A DNA stretch of 64,000 nucleotides from Nicotiana tabacum (taxonomy: Eukaryota > Streptophyta > Magnoliopsida > Solanales > Solanaceae), in contig NC_134084.1 of assembly GCF_000715075.1 (NCBI RefSeq), forward strand, positions 97,692,411-97,756,410. Reading direction: 5' to 3'. The notes under the pieces are model-generated. The model had not been told where the DNA came from. It did no database searches and saw only the letters and a program-made list of their open reading frames with translations. Positions 34,362 to 45,971 of this stretch are shown piece after piece. Both the position numbers and the translations under genes were made by a program. The stretch's first letter is position 1; each line of letters begins with the position of its first letter.

Positions 34362-35207
34362 AAAATAAATACACAGCAACAACAGGAAGGTATACAGAAA
34401 TGGCAAAATTTCATATTATGTCAATAAGTGATTCTAGCCTAGCATGCTGCATAGAATTCAAGTAAGGCAAGTTGAATCAATTAAAGCAATTAAGTCACTT
34501 AGACATGCTTTCCTAAGCTAACAACAAGCTTAATAATGCAAGAAATAGAAACAGGAAAGGAAACATACTAGTAATTACTTAAGAAAATCGAATTTCCAAC
34601 AATTAGAACAAGTACGCACTCGTCACCTCACGTACAAGGCATTTCAATTACCAAATATACCAATCCTAAGGGGAAGGTCCCCATACAAGGTTAAACAAGC
34701 CACTTACCTCGAACCGACTCAAAATCAACCCAACACCACGTCTTTGCCACGAGTACTCGACTCCAAATGGTCCAAATTTATTAAATTCATTTGCATAATA
34801 TAAATAGCACTTCAAGTAACTGATTCTACAATTAAATTCTAAGCTAATACGCGAAATTATGTAAAATGACCAAAATGCCCCTCAGGCTCACATCCCGGAA
34901 TCGGATAAAATTTACATTTTCAGAAACCTCATACTCTCATGAGTCTATGCATAACAAGAACACTGAAATCGAAGTCTAAATGACCCCTCAAATCCTCATT
35001 TAAAGGCCTCTTAAACTCAAGCCCTAATTACCCATTTTTTCCCAAATTTCTCACCACTAATTAGGTATTTAATCACATAAAGACTAGTTATGAATTTAAG
35101 GATGTTACCTCCAAGTGATTCCCCTTTGTTTTCCTCAAAAAGCTCGCTTAAAAGCTTCAAACCCGGATGAAAATGGTGAAAGGATCCCTTAAATTCCCGA
35201 AGGCAAC

Positions 35208-35218
35208 TATTTATATGT
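35208..35218 (-). promoter_or_regulatory. TATA-like box of left LTR B
   Basis: On the minus strand CATATAAATAG, lying directly downstream (in LTR sense) of the CpG-rich island. The same sequence is at 43113-43123 in the other LTR, and AGTATAAATT occupies the matching position in LTR A. Inferred as the LTR core promoter. Confidence 0.55.
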
Positions 35219-35224
35219 CCTGCC

Positions 35225-35480
35225 CAGCGATTTTCGCATTTGCGGCCCTGGGACCGCATCTGTGGTCCCGCTTATGCGGACATAATGTCGCATCTGCGAC
35301 TTTCATTAAAATGCCAGCTTCCTCATCTGCGGACCTCTAACCGCAGGAGTGGTTCCGCTTCTGCGAGCGCTTCACCGCATCTACGGTTCCTAAGGAATTG
35401 ACACAAAGCTTCTTTTGCGGTCCTTTAGCCGCTTTTGCGGTGCTGCATCTACGGTCCCCAAATCGCAGATGCAAAAATGC
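35225..35480 (-). promoter_or_regulatory. CpG-rich word island in left LTR B (CCGCATCTGCGG)
   Basis: About ten variants of CGCATCTGCGG, GCGGTCC and CCGCTTCTGCG in 250 bases, ending at the TATA-like box. CCGCAGATGCGG is nearly self-complementary, so copies in both orientations occur. Its offset is about 680-930 bases from the LTR 5' end. Confidence 0.6.
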
Positions 35481-36171
35481 CAGAAGACCAACTGCTGCAG
35501 CAACTTTAACTCCAAAATTTCCTCCGTTAATCATTCGAATTCATCCCGAGGCCCCCAGGACCTCAACCAAAGGCATCAACGTATCTTAAAACCTTATTTA
35601 AACTTGTACAAATCTTCAAAACACCTCAAACAACATCAAAACAACCAAAACATATCGGATTCAAGCCTAAGTTTTTAAAATCTTCGAAATTTTGCTTTTG
35701 ATCAAAAACCCAACCAAAACACGTCTGAATGACCTAAAATTTTGCACACACATCCCAAATTATACAACAGAACTACTGCAACTCTCAAAATTCCATTCCG
35801 ACCCTCGGATCAAAATCTCACTATCGAACCGGAAACTTTCAAAACTCAACTTTCGGCATTTCAAACCTAAATTAGCTACGGACCTCCATAACACAATCCG
35901 AACATGTTCCTAACCCCAAAATCACCAACGGAGCTAACAGAACCATCAGATTTCCATTCCGAGGTCGTCTTCATACTGTTCTGACTACAGTCAACTTCCT
36001 AACACTTAAGCTCTCATTTAGGGACTAAGTGTCCCAAAACTCCCCGAAACTCAAAACCGAACATTCCGGCAAATCACATTAGCAGAAATAAAATTGGGGA
36101 AAGCAGTTAATAGGGGATCGTGGCGTTAATTCTTAAGACGACCGGCCGGGTCGTCACATCCTCCTACACTT

Positions 36172-37779
36172 AAACATTCGTTCGTCCTCGAACGAGCATA
36201 GAGTCATACCTGAAGTAGTGAAATGATGAGGGTAACAGCTGCGCATATCCTACTCGGTCTTCCAGGTCACCTCCTCGACCGGCTGACCTCGCCATTAGAC
36301 CTTCACTGATGCAATATTCTTTGACCTCAGCTTTCTAATTTACTTATCCAATATTGCCACTGGCTCCTCAATATAAGATAGATCCTTGTCCAACTGGGCT
36401 GAACTGAAATCCAACACGTGCGACGGATCGTCGTGATACCTCCAGAGCATCGAAACATGAAATACCAGATGAACTCCTGCCAAGCTGAGAGGTAAGGCAA
36501 CCTCATAAGCAACCTACCCAACATGCCTCAATATCTCAAAAGGTCCAATAAACCTCGGACTCAACTTCCCTTTCTTCCTGAATCTCATAACGCCCTTCAT
36601 AGGAGAAACCAGAAGCAGAACCCACTCTCTAACCATATAGGAAACATCACGAACCTTCCGGTCCGCATAACTCTTCTGTATGGACAGGGCTGTGTGGAGT
36701 CTATCCTGAATCACCTTAACCTTCTCCAAAGCATCCTGAACTAGGTCTGTGCTCAACAATCTGGCCTCACCCGGCTCAAACTAACCCACCGGAGATCTGC
36801 ACCGCCTACCATATAAAGCCTCATACAGTGCCATCTGAATGCTGGACTGATAGTTGTTGTTGTAAGCAAACTCCGTCAATGGCAAAAACTGATCCCAAGA
36901 CCCTCCAAACTCAATCACACACGCACGGAGCATATCCTCAAGAATTTGAATAGTGCGCTCGGACTGTCCGTCCGTCTGAGGGTAAAATGTTGTACTCAAC
37001 TCTACCCGAGTACCTAACTCATGCTGAACGGCTCTCCAGAACCGTGATATGAACTGGGTACCTCTATCTAAAATGATGGAAACCGGAATACCATGCAGAC
37101 GAACAATATCCTAGATATAGATCTCCGCCAGTCACTCAGAGGAATAAGTAGTACACACAGGAATAAAGTGAGCGGACTTGGTCAGCCGATCCACAATCAC
37201 CCAAATAGCATCAAACTTCCTCAACATCCGTGGGAGCCCAACTACAAAGTCCATGGTGATCTGCTCCAACTTCCACTCCAGAATCTCTATCTGCTGAAGC
37301 AACCCACCCGGTCTGTAGTGCTTATATTTTACCTGCTGACGTTGAGATACCGAGCTACAAATCCAACGATATCTTTCTTCATCCACCTCCACTAATAGTG
37401 CTGTCTCAAATCCTAATACATTTTTGCGACACCCAGATGAATGGAATATCGCGAGCTATGGGCCTCCTCTAGAATCAACTCTCGAAGCCCATCCATTGGG
37501 TACACAAATCCGACCCTACATCCTCTATACCCCATCATCACCAATAGTCACATCCCTAGCATCACCGTGCTGAACCTTGTCCTTGAGGACAAGCAAATGA
37601 GGGTCATCATACTGCCACTCCCTGATACGATCAAATAAGGAAGACCGAGAAACCACACAAGCTAGAACCCGATTAGGCTCCGAAAGATCCAATCTCACAA
37701 ACTGGCTGGGTAAGGCCTGAATATCCATCGCCATAGGCCTCTGTGATGCTGGTAAACTCCCCAAACACTCTGCCCGACG
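36172..37779 (-). pseudogene. Element B integrase with chromodomain
   Basis: On the minus strand from 37779: a broken HHCC region (RWICSSVSQRQQVKYKHYRPGG), then the catalytic core with ITMDFVVGLP (about 37250), IILDRGTQFISRFW (about 37060) and TDGQSERTIQ (about 36975). All three acidic residues are present. The GPY/F region (KGKLSPRFIGPFEILRHVG) follows near 36540, then a chromodomain-like block (IRKLRSKNIASVKV.WRGQPVEEVTWKTE, about 36330-36230). The chromodomain should steer integration into heterochromatin. Stops split it into pieces (36514-36759, 36781-36999, 37132-37392). Confidence 0.9.
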
Positions 37780-39186
37780 ACTCAAAGCATCGGCCACCAC
37801 ATTGGCCTTCCCTGGGTGATACAAAATAGTAATATCATAGTCCTTTAGCAACTCCAACCACCTCCTCTGGCGCAAATTTAGATCCTTTTGCTTGAACAAG
37901 TGCTGCAAGTTTCGATGGTCAGTATAAATCTCATAGGGGAACCCCATATAAATAATGGCACAAAATCTTCAGGGCGTGAACAATGGAAGCTAACCCAAGG
38001 TCGTGAACAAGGTAGTTCTTCTCATGTATCTTCAACTGTCTAGGCACTTAGACAATCACCCTACCGTGCTACATCAACACCGCTCTGAGGCCAACTCTCG
38101 AGGCATCACAATAGACCGTATAAGACCCCGAACCTGTAGGTAGTATCAAAATTGGGGCTGTGGTCAAAGCTGTCTTGAGCTTCTGAAAGCTCGCCTCACA
38201 CTCCTCCATCTACTGAAACGGAGCATCCTTCTGGGTCAACCTGGTCATAGGGGCTGTAATCGATGAAAACCCCTCCACAAAATGACGGTAGTAACCCGCC
38301 AAACCAAGGAAACTGCGGATCTCTGTAGTTAAGGATGGTATGGGCCAACTCTGCACGGCCTCTATCTTCTTTGGATCCACCTGAATACCCTCACTCGATA
38401 CCACGTGGCCTAGGAATGCTACTGAATCCAACCAAAACTCACATTTTGAGAATTTAGCATATAACTTCTCTATCAAAGTCTGAAGCACAGTCCTCAGGTG
38501 CTACTCATGATCTTCCCGACTCCGAGAATACACCAGAATATCATCAATAAAGATAATGACGAATGAGTCAAGATACGGCCGGAACACACTGTGCATCAAA
38601 TTCATAAAGGCTACTGGGGATTGGTCAGCCCAAATGACATAACAGGGAACTCGTAATGACCATACCGAGTCCTGAAAGCAGTCTTCGGGATATCTTACTC
38701 CCAAATTTTCAATTGATGGTAACCTGAGCGCAAGTCAATCTTAGAAAATACCTGTGCGTCATGAAGCTGGTCAAACATATCATCAATACGAGGCAAAGGA
38801 TAACGGTTCTTTACTGTAGCCTTGTTCAACTGGCGATAATCAATACACATATGCATAGAATCATCCTTTTTCTTCATAAACAAGACAGGAGCACCCCAAG
38901 GTGATACACTAGGCCGAATAAAACCCTTATCAAGTAATTCCTGTAATTGATCCTTCAACTTATTCAACTTAGGAGGAGCCATAAGATACGGAGAAATAGA
39001 AATGGGCTGAGTGCCCGACAACAGATCAATGCCAAAATCAATATCTCTATCAGGTGGCATGTCTGGAAGATCAGCTGGAAACACATCAGGATAATTCCGT
39101 ACTACTGGAACTGAACCAACTGAAGAGGTATCAATACTGACATCTCTCACATAAGCTAAATATGCGTCACACCCCTTCTCAACCAT
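37780..39186 (-). pseudogene. Element B reverse transcriptase and RNase H
   Basis: 39186-38695 is an open RT segment: [41 protein letters not shown] and [14 protein letters not shown] frameshift near 38700 leads to [11 protein letters not shown] (38501-38704), with the catalytic Asp pair kept. The thumb and RNase H follow (38210-38488; [35 protein letters not shown]). The RNase H then decays to [26 protein letters not shown] and ADALSRR (37525-37947). In the family it converts element RNA to DNA in the particle. Non-functional because of frameshifts and stops. Confidence 0.92.
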
Positions 39187-39225
39187 ACGCTGAGCTTTAA
39201 GAAAAGAAATAATTCTACTGGGGGC

Positions 39226-39620
39226 CTAATCTAAAGTACCTCTCCACTCAACACATGGTACACCTGGCATAGCCAACGTCACGGTTTTGGCGTGACAATC
39301 AAGAATAGCATAATGGGGCAACAACCAGTCCATGCCCAAGATAATATCGAAGTCAACCATACTGAGTAACAATAAATCGGCTCTAGTCTCAAAACCACTA
39401 AAAGCAACCAAACACAACCGATAAACACGATCCACAACGAGAGAATCTCCCACAGGAGTAGAAACATAAACATGGGAACTTAAAGAATCCCGAGATACAC
39501 CCAATGTGGAGCAAAATAAGAAGAGAATTAAGAATAAGTAAAGCCTGGATCGAATAGAACCGATACATCTCTGTGGCAAACCCGTATAATACCTGTGATG
39601 ACAAAATCGGAGGCAACAAC
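39226..39620 (-). pseudogene. Element B aspartic protease remnant
   Basis: Across a frame change the translation shows LFDPGFTYS, then HVYVSTPVGDSLVVDRVYR, MVDFDIILGMDWL and HAKTVTLAMPG. The usual DPGST active-site motif of this family reads DPGFT here, so the Ser/Thr after Gly-Ser is damaged, and a stop follows. The protease would cut the Gag-Pol polyprotein. Confidence 0.82.
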
Positions 39621-39799
39621 CTCAGTATGGGTAGGAAGGGCATAGTATCTGGCCTGGCCTCCCCTCTAGGGCGACCTCTACCTCCCCGACCTCCACCTCT
39701 AGCTGGCTAAGTAGGTGGGGTAGTAACTGGAGCTGTAACCATAGCTTGAGAACTCTGTGGGGCACGTTGTGGCTGAGAAGTCTATGAAGGTGCACCCCT

Positions 39800-41026
39800 C
39801 CCAAGTCTGGGGCAATCCCTCATCATATGACGTGTGTCACCACACTCAAAACAAGCTCTAGGAGGACGTGGTGGCTGTGACTAGCTAGGGCTAGGTCTAC
39901 TGGACTGACCTCTGAAAACACCCCGTGTCGGAGGCGCGCTAGAAATCGGAGGTGCATAATAAGGCTCCTGAGGCCTAGGAGGAGCTGGAATACCACTAGC
40001 TGCTGGAAGAGCCGAATGAATAAGGCGACTCATATAACCCCTACCATGATGACCTGCAGCTGGGGTACGGGCACCAGAACAATGGCCCGACTATCGAGAC
40101 CTCTTGGCCTCCCTCTCCTCTTTCTCCCTAGCATGCATACCCTCAATCCTCCTAGCAATGCTCACCACCTGCTAGTAAGAAATATCCATCTCCAAATCAC
40201 AAGCCATGCTAGATCTGATACTGGGAATAATGCCCTCAATAAACCGGCAAACCCTCTCGCGAACAGTAGAAACCAAGGCTGGTGCATGTCTAGCCAAGCT
40301 AGTGTAACGGACAACATACTCTAAAATAGTCATAGCACCCTGGCGCAAATGCTCAAACTCTGCACGCTATGCGTCCCTGAGGCTATGAGGAACATACTCC
40401 CTTAGGAACATATTTGAAAACTGAGCCCAAGTCAGTGAAGCAGCTTCATCTGGACTGTCTAGCTCATAGGTGCGCCAGTACTCATAGGCGGCTCCTCGAA
40501 GCTGGAAGGTAGTGAAAGAAATCCCGCTCGATCCTGAAATACCCATGGTACGGAGAATGCGGTAACACACATCAAGAAATCCCAAAGCATCCTCCGATGC
40601 TAGACCACTAAATACAGGGGGCTTGTACTTCTTGAATCTCTCAACCCTCAACTGCTCATCCTCGGAAGCCGCTGGCCTGTCCTCGGGCTAAACTGGCATT
40701 GCAGGCGGTACAAGAATAATCTCAAGGACCTGCTCAACATGCACTCGCTGCTCAGGTGTTCGGGCGGTGGGAGTCTGTGCTCCTTCCCCGGCCTAAGATG
40801 TAGCTGCAGCAAGGGGAAGCAACCCTGCCTAAGCCAGAGTGGTGTACATGCTCATGAACAATGCTAGAGTCTCCTGAAGAGTTGGAGTAGTAGTAGAAGT
40901 AGGCGTGTCAGGTGCTCTGGCTTCACCACGTGCGCGTCCTCGGCCTCTACCCCGACCCCGGCCTCTAACGGCTGCAGTAGGGGGCGCGGGTGCCTGATCA
41001 TCCTGGGTAGCACGTGTCCTCACCAT
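39800..41026 (-). pseudogene. Element B gag with zinc knuckle
   Basis: Starts at the ATG at 41024-41026 (MVRTRATQDDQ), about 190 bases after the primer site. It has an Arg-Gly repeat (VRGRGRGRGRGRARGE), then the capsid region (FKKYKPPVFSGLASEDALGF, GAAYEYWRTYELDS, LTWAQFSNMFLREYVP). It ends in an intact CCHC knuckle, CFECGDTRHMMRDC, near 39855-39812. All pieces share one frame, but several in-frame stops interrupt it, for example after residue 65 and after 40367. Gag forms the particle that packages the RNA. Confidence 0.9.
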
Positions 41027-41210
41027 CTGTGAGAGAATAGAAGATAGAAGTTTAGAATGGTGATGTCAAAATATCGCACGACAAGGAAATCAAATGAAGT
41101 GGAATTTTCCTAACAGTTACATAGCCTCTCATAGATAAGTACAAACGTCTCAGTTTCGATCAGTGAGACTCTAATAAACTGTCTTGTGATCCATGACTCC
41201 TATGAACCTA

Positions 41211-41225
41211 GAGCTCTAATACCAA
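41211..41225 (-). promoter_or_regulatory. Primer binding site of element B (initiator-Met type)
   Basis: On the minus strand the bases directly after the 5' LTR read TTGGTATTAGAGCTC. This matches TGGTATCAGAGC, the site complementary to the 3' end of plant initiator tRNA-Met, with one mismatch. Confidence 0.85.
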
Positions 41226-41899
41226 CTTGTCACGACCCCAGTTCGCCCTTCGTGAACCATCGTGATGGCACCTAGTCTCTACGACTAGGTAAGCCTAATT
41301 TGCGGAAGAAAAACCAAAATTTGCGGAAGTAAACAATTTAAAACAAAAATAAAGCAGTAATAGTGTTTAAATGTGCCGCTCGGCATACACCATGTTTAAT
41401 TCTCAATACCAAACATAAATCCAAGACCGAAACCCATGAATCACAAGCTAAGATCAATACTACATAGCTCTAACTCCAAAATGTCTAATAAGAACAGGAA
41501 GGTACAGAAGGGCTAAATACTAAAAGTAGGAATAGAAAGGGACTTCTCGGTCTGCATATGCGGCAGATGTACCTCGAAGTCTTTCGAGCGATCGCCTACC
41601 TCAAGGATAGTAGACATGATCAGCAGTGCCTGGATCTGCACGTGAAAAATATGTGCAGAAGAGGCATGAGTACACCACAACGGTACTCAGTAAGTGCCAA
41701 GCCTAACCTCGGTCGAGTAGTGACGAGGAAGGTCAAGGCCCTACTAAGGTTAAATAAAATATAAAGATCAACAGTATAGAATGAAACAGTATAAATAAGT
41801 ACAACAATAAAATAACACAGGATGAACAAAACAAGAAAAACTATACAGAACAAGGTAAACATGGAAAGGAAATACAGCTCAGCACCAATAGTAACAATT

Positions 41900-42268
41900 G
41901 GGGATCTCCCAGGATACCATCTTGTAGTCCCATCTTTACATATTTAGTGAATCTCCCGAGATACCGTCTCGTAGTCCATCATATATATATGTCCGAAGGA
42001 TCTCTCGGAATCCCGTCCCATAGTCCAACTCATAGTGCGCGGGGATCTACCAGAATCCCGTTCCGTAGTCCCAAATGTAAATACCCAGTACTGGGAAAAT
42101 CTACCAGGTGCATTCTCGTAGTTCCATATAACTGTGCAGGGGGATCTACCGGGAATCTAACCCGTAATCCCAAAGTAAATGTGCATGGGGATCTACCAGG
42201 AATCTAACCCGTAGTCCTAAAGTAAACAGACAAGGGGGAGCTACTGGAATCCCATATCCGTAGTCCCA
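41900..42268 (-). repeat. Hairpin minisatellite in the right LTR of B
   Basis: The same eight-unit array as at 33996-34361, with unit copies such as GGGGATCTACCGGGAATCTA and AACCCGTAATCCC. Unit number and order look the same, with scattered substitutions. Confidence 0.8.
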
Positions 42269-43112
42269 AAATAAATACACAACAACGGTAGGAAGGTATA
42301 CAGAAATGACAAAATTTCATATTAAGGCATTAAGTGATTCTAGCCTAGCATGCTACACAGAATTCAAGTAAGGCAGGTTGAATCAGCTAAAGCAATTAAG
42401 TTACTTAGACATGCTTTTCTAAGCTAACAACAGACTTAATAGTGCAAGAAATAGAAACAAGAAAGGAAACATACTAGTAATTACTTAAGAAAACCGAATT
42501 TCCAACAATTAGCACAAGTACACACTCATCACCTCACGTACAAGGCATTTCAATTACCAAATATACCAATCCTAAGGGGAAAGTCCCTCACACAAGGTTA
42601 GACAAGCCACTTACCTCGAACCATCTTAAAATCAACCTAACACCACGCCTTTGCCACGAGTACTCAACTCCAAATGGCCAAAATCTACTCAATTCAAATG
42701 CATAATGTAAATAACACTTCAAGTAACGGATTCTACAATTAAATTCTAAGCTAATACACAAAATAATGTAAAATGACCAAAATGCCCCTCGGGCCCACAT
42801 CTCGGAATCAGGTGAAATTTACATTTTCAGAAACTTCGTACTCTGACGAGTCTATATATAACAAGAACACTGAAATCGGAGTCCAAATGACCCCTCAAAT
42901 CCTCATTTAAAGGCCTCTTAAACTCAAGCCCTAATTACCCATTTTTCCCAAATTTCTCACCATTAATTAGGCCTTTAATCACATAAAAACGAGTTATGAA
43001 GTCAAGGATGTTACCTTCAAGTGATACCCATTTGTTTTCCTCAAAAATCTCTCCTAAAACCTTCAACCTCGAATGAAAATGATGAAAGGATCCCTCAAAT
43101 TCGCGAAGACAA

Positions 43113-43123
43113 CTATTTATATG
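43113..43123 (-). promoter_or_regulatory. TATA-like box of right LTR B
   Basis: CATATAAATAG on the minus strand, in the same position relative to the island as in the left LTR. As the 5' LTR of element B this would be the driving promoter. Confidence 0.55.
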
Positions 43124-43134
43124 TTCTGCCCAAC

Positions 43135-43345
43135 GATTTCCGCATTTGCGGCCCTGAGACTACATCTGTGGACACAACGTCGCATCTGCGACTTTCATTA
43201 AAATGCCAGCTTCCGCATATGCGAACCTCTAACCGCAGGAGCGGTTCCGCTTCTGCGAGACCTTCACCGCATCTGCGGTTCCTGAGGAATTGACACAAAG
43301 CCGCTTCTGCGCCACTGCATCTGCGGTCCCCAAACCGCAGATGCG
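43135..43345 (-). promoter_or_regulatory. CpG-rich word island in right LTR B
   Basis: Variants of CGCATCTGCGG and CCGCTTCTGCG, as in the left LTR, lying immediately next to the TATA-like box, 712-922 bases from the LTR 5' end. Confidence 0.6.
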
Positions 43346-44057
43346 AAAATACCAGAAGACCAGCTGCTGCAGCAACTTCAACTCCAAAATTTCCTCCGTT
43401 AACCATTCGAATTTATCCCGAGGTCCCCGAGACCTCAACCAAAGGCATCAACATATCCTAAAACCTTATTCAAACTTGTACAAATCTTCAAAGCTCCTCA
43501 AACAACATCAAAACAACCAAAACACGTCGGATTCAAGCCTAAGTTTCTAAAATCTTCCGAATTCCGCTTTCGATAAAAACCCAACCAAAACACGTCCGAA
43601 TGGCCTGAAATTTTGCACACACATCCCAAATGACACAACGAAACTATTGAAACTCTCAGAATTCCATTCTGGCCCTCGGATCAAAATCTCACTATCGAAC
43701 CGGAAACTTCCAAAATTCAACTTTCGGCATTTCAAGCCTAAATTAGCTACGAGCCTCCAAAACACAATCCGAACACGCTCCTAACCCCAAAATCACCCAA
43801 CGGAGCTAAGGGAACCGTCAGATTTCCATTCCAAGGTTGTATTCATACTGTTCCGACTACGGTCAACTTCCCAACACTTAAGCTCTCATTTAGGGACCAA
43901 GTGTCCCAAAACTCCCCAAAACTCAAAATCGAACATCCTAGCAAATCACATTAGCAGAAATAAACTTGGGGAAAGCAGTTAATAGGGGATCGAGGCGTTA
44001 ATTCTTAAGACGACCGTCCGGGCGTTAATTCTTAAGACGACCGGCTGGGTCATCACA

Positions 44058-44062
44058 TCTAA
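44058..44062. repeat. Element B target-site duplication, right copy (TCTAA)
   Basis: Follows the terminal CA of the right LTR and matches 33318-33322. Confidence 0.85.
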
Positions 44063-45145
44063 TCCGTGAAATAATAGCATAGGGACGAGTTTTAGGTCCA
44101 AATTCCTTAGCTCATTGAAGTTCACTTGAAATTCCTCTTTCAAATCGTCCAAAAAGCTCCAAAGCCGAGATAAAATGGTGAAATAACTAAAATTCGCAAA
44201 GGCCACAATTTATACTTTCTGCCTAGTCATTTTCGCATCTGTGGCCAAATTTCCGCTTCTACGGTACCGCATATGCGGCCAAATAACCACTTCTGCGGTT
44301 CCTCACTTAATGGCTAAAACTGCTTCTGCGATCAACCTTCCTCACCCTATCCGCTTCTGTGATCGCTGCTCATCAGGCCCCTTTTCTCTTCGGTGACTAA
44401 ATGCCCACACCTGCGGCATCGCATCTGCGGTCCCCAATCCGCAGGTGCTGAAATAACAAAAGCAGCAAATTCAACAGCTATAACAAAGTCCCAAACTTCC
44501 CGTCAACCATCTGAAATCACCCCGAGGCCCCCGGGACCTCAACCAAAAGCACAAACATATCCTAATACCTTATTCAAACTTGTTCCAATCTTCAAAGCAC
44601 CTCAAACAACATCAAATCATCGAAAAAACCTCGGATTCAAGCCAAACTTTCTAAAATTTTCCGAATTTCGCTTTTGATCAAAAACCCAACCAAACCACGT
44701 CCGAATGACCTGAAATTTTGCACACACATCCCAAATGACACAACAGAACTATTGCAACTCTCGGAATTCCATTCTGACCCCTATATCAAAATCTCGCCTA
44801 CCAACCAGAAATCGCCAAAATATCAACTTCGCCAATTCAAGCCTAAATCTACTCCGAACCTCTAAAACTCATTCCGTTCACAGTCCTAAGACCCAAATCA
44901 CCTCCCAAAGCTAACCGAACCATCAGAACTCACATCCAAGCCCTCTAACACATAAGTCAATATCCGATTGACTTTTCCAACTTAAGCTTCCTTAAAAGAG
45001 ACTAAGAGTCTCAAACCTTACCAAAATAATTCCGGATTCGATCCGACCAACCCGATGCCACATAACATGGATAAACAAGGCATAAAGAAGCAGAAATGGG
45101 AAAAATGAAGCTGTAAATCATAAGACAACTAGTCGGGTCGTCACA
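44063..45145 (-). repeat. LTR A, right part
   Basis: Continues LTR A after element B and ends AGTCGGGTCGTCACA. It has its own TATA-like box (AGTATAAATT on the minus strand, 44207-44216) and a CGCATCTG(C/T)GG island at 44225-44450. The island lies 695-920 bases from the LTR 5' end. The sequence resembles LTR B but is clearly diverged. Confidence 0.85.
44225..44450 (-). promoter_or_regulatory. CpG-rich word island in LTR A
   Basis: Words such as CCGCATATGCGG, CGCTTCTGCG and GCATCTGCGG recur in about 225 bases just upstream (LTR sense) of the TATA-like box. Confidence 0.55.
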
Positions 45146-45945
45146 TCCTCCCCAACTTAAACAAACCTTCGTCCTCGAATGAGTCAAGAAACAAACCTAA
45201 AGTCTTAAACATGTGAGGATATCTGCTCCGCATCTCCCATTCAGTCTCCCAGGTAGACTCCTCCACAAGCCGACCTCTCCACTGCACATTCACTGAAGCT
45301 ATATCCTTTGACCTCAACTTTCGAACCTGACGACCCACAATAGCTACTGGCTCCATATCATAAGTCAAATCATCATCCAACTGAACCGTACTAAAATCCA
45401 GAACATTAGACGGATCCCCAATATATTTCTAGAGCATAGAAACATGAAATATCGGATGCACACTCAACAAGCTAGGTGGCAAAGAAAGCTCATAAGCCAC
45501 CTCCCCAATCCTCCGAAGCACCTCAAAAGGCCCAATGAACAGACGACTCAATTTCCCTTCCTTCCCAAATCTCATAACACCCTTCATGGGCGAAACCTTC
45601 AACAGAACCTTCTCGCTAACCATGTAGGACAACCATGTAGGTCACATCTCGAACCTTCCTGTCAGCATAACTCTTTTGCCTCGACTGTGCGGTAAGAAGC
45701 CTCTCCTGAATCACCTTCACCTTTTCTAAGGCATCATGCACCAAGTCTGTCCCCAATAGCCTAGCCTCACCAGGCTCGAACCAACCAACTGGATATCTAC
45801 ACCGCCTCCCATACAAAGCCTCATACGGAGCCATCTGAATACTTGACTGGTAACTATTGTTATAAGCAAACTCTGCAAGCAATAGAAACTAATCCCATGA
45901 CACTCCGAAATCAATGACACAAGAACGCAATATGTCCTACAATAT
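45141..45945 (-). pseudogene. Element A integrase C-terminus with chromodomain, truncated
   Basis: From the right: FAYNNSYQSSIQMAPYEALYGRRC and [10 protein letters not shown] (45616-45882), [29 protein letters not shown] (45429-45632), and an uninterrupted C-terminal frame 45141-45380. That frame carries a chromodomain, VAIVGRQVRKLRSKDIASVN followed by VQWRGRLVEESTWETEWEM, and ends FEDEGLF. The stop TGA falls on LTR bases 3-5. Upstream integrase, RT and gag are missing because the sequence changes to LTR C near 45945. A duplication near 45620 and stops break the frame. Confidence 0.88.
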
Positions 45946-45971
45946 TAGAATTTCATGATGTGAATCTAAGT

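Larger units (their letters stand above)
33323..36158 (-). repeat. 3' LTR of element B
   Basis: Plus-strand ends TGTCACGACCCCGG and CCGGGTCGTCACA. It contains the hairpin minisatellite (33996-34361), a TATA-like box (35208-35218) and the CGCATCTGCGG island (35225-35480). The pol stop codon lies within its first few bases on the coding strand. Confidence 0.93.
33323..44057 (-). mobile_element. Complete Ty3 chromovirus B (10.7 kb), inserted in LTR A
   Basis: A full element with two LTRs (33323-36158 and 41228-44057), TG...CA ends, a 5-bp TSD TCTAA, a primer site next to the 5' LTR and a 5.07 kb interior. The interior carries gag, protease, RT, RNase H, integrase and chromodomain on the minus strand. 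A chromodomain, LTRs near 2.8 kb and an initiator-Met-type primer site suggest the Tekay/Del group. The polyprotein frame is broken by stops and frameshifts. About six differences in the first 100 aligned LTR bases suggest an insertion that is not very recent. Confidence 0.92.
41228..44057 (-). repeat. 5' LTR of element B
   Basis: Plus-strand TGTCACGACCCCAG to GGGTCATCACA. Matches 33323-36158 over its whole length. It has one private short duplication of GCGTTAATTCTTAAGACG at 43995-44016 and 44023-44044. Confidence 0.93.
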
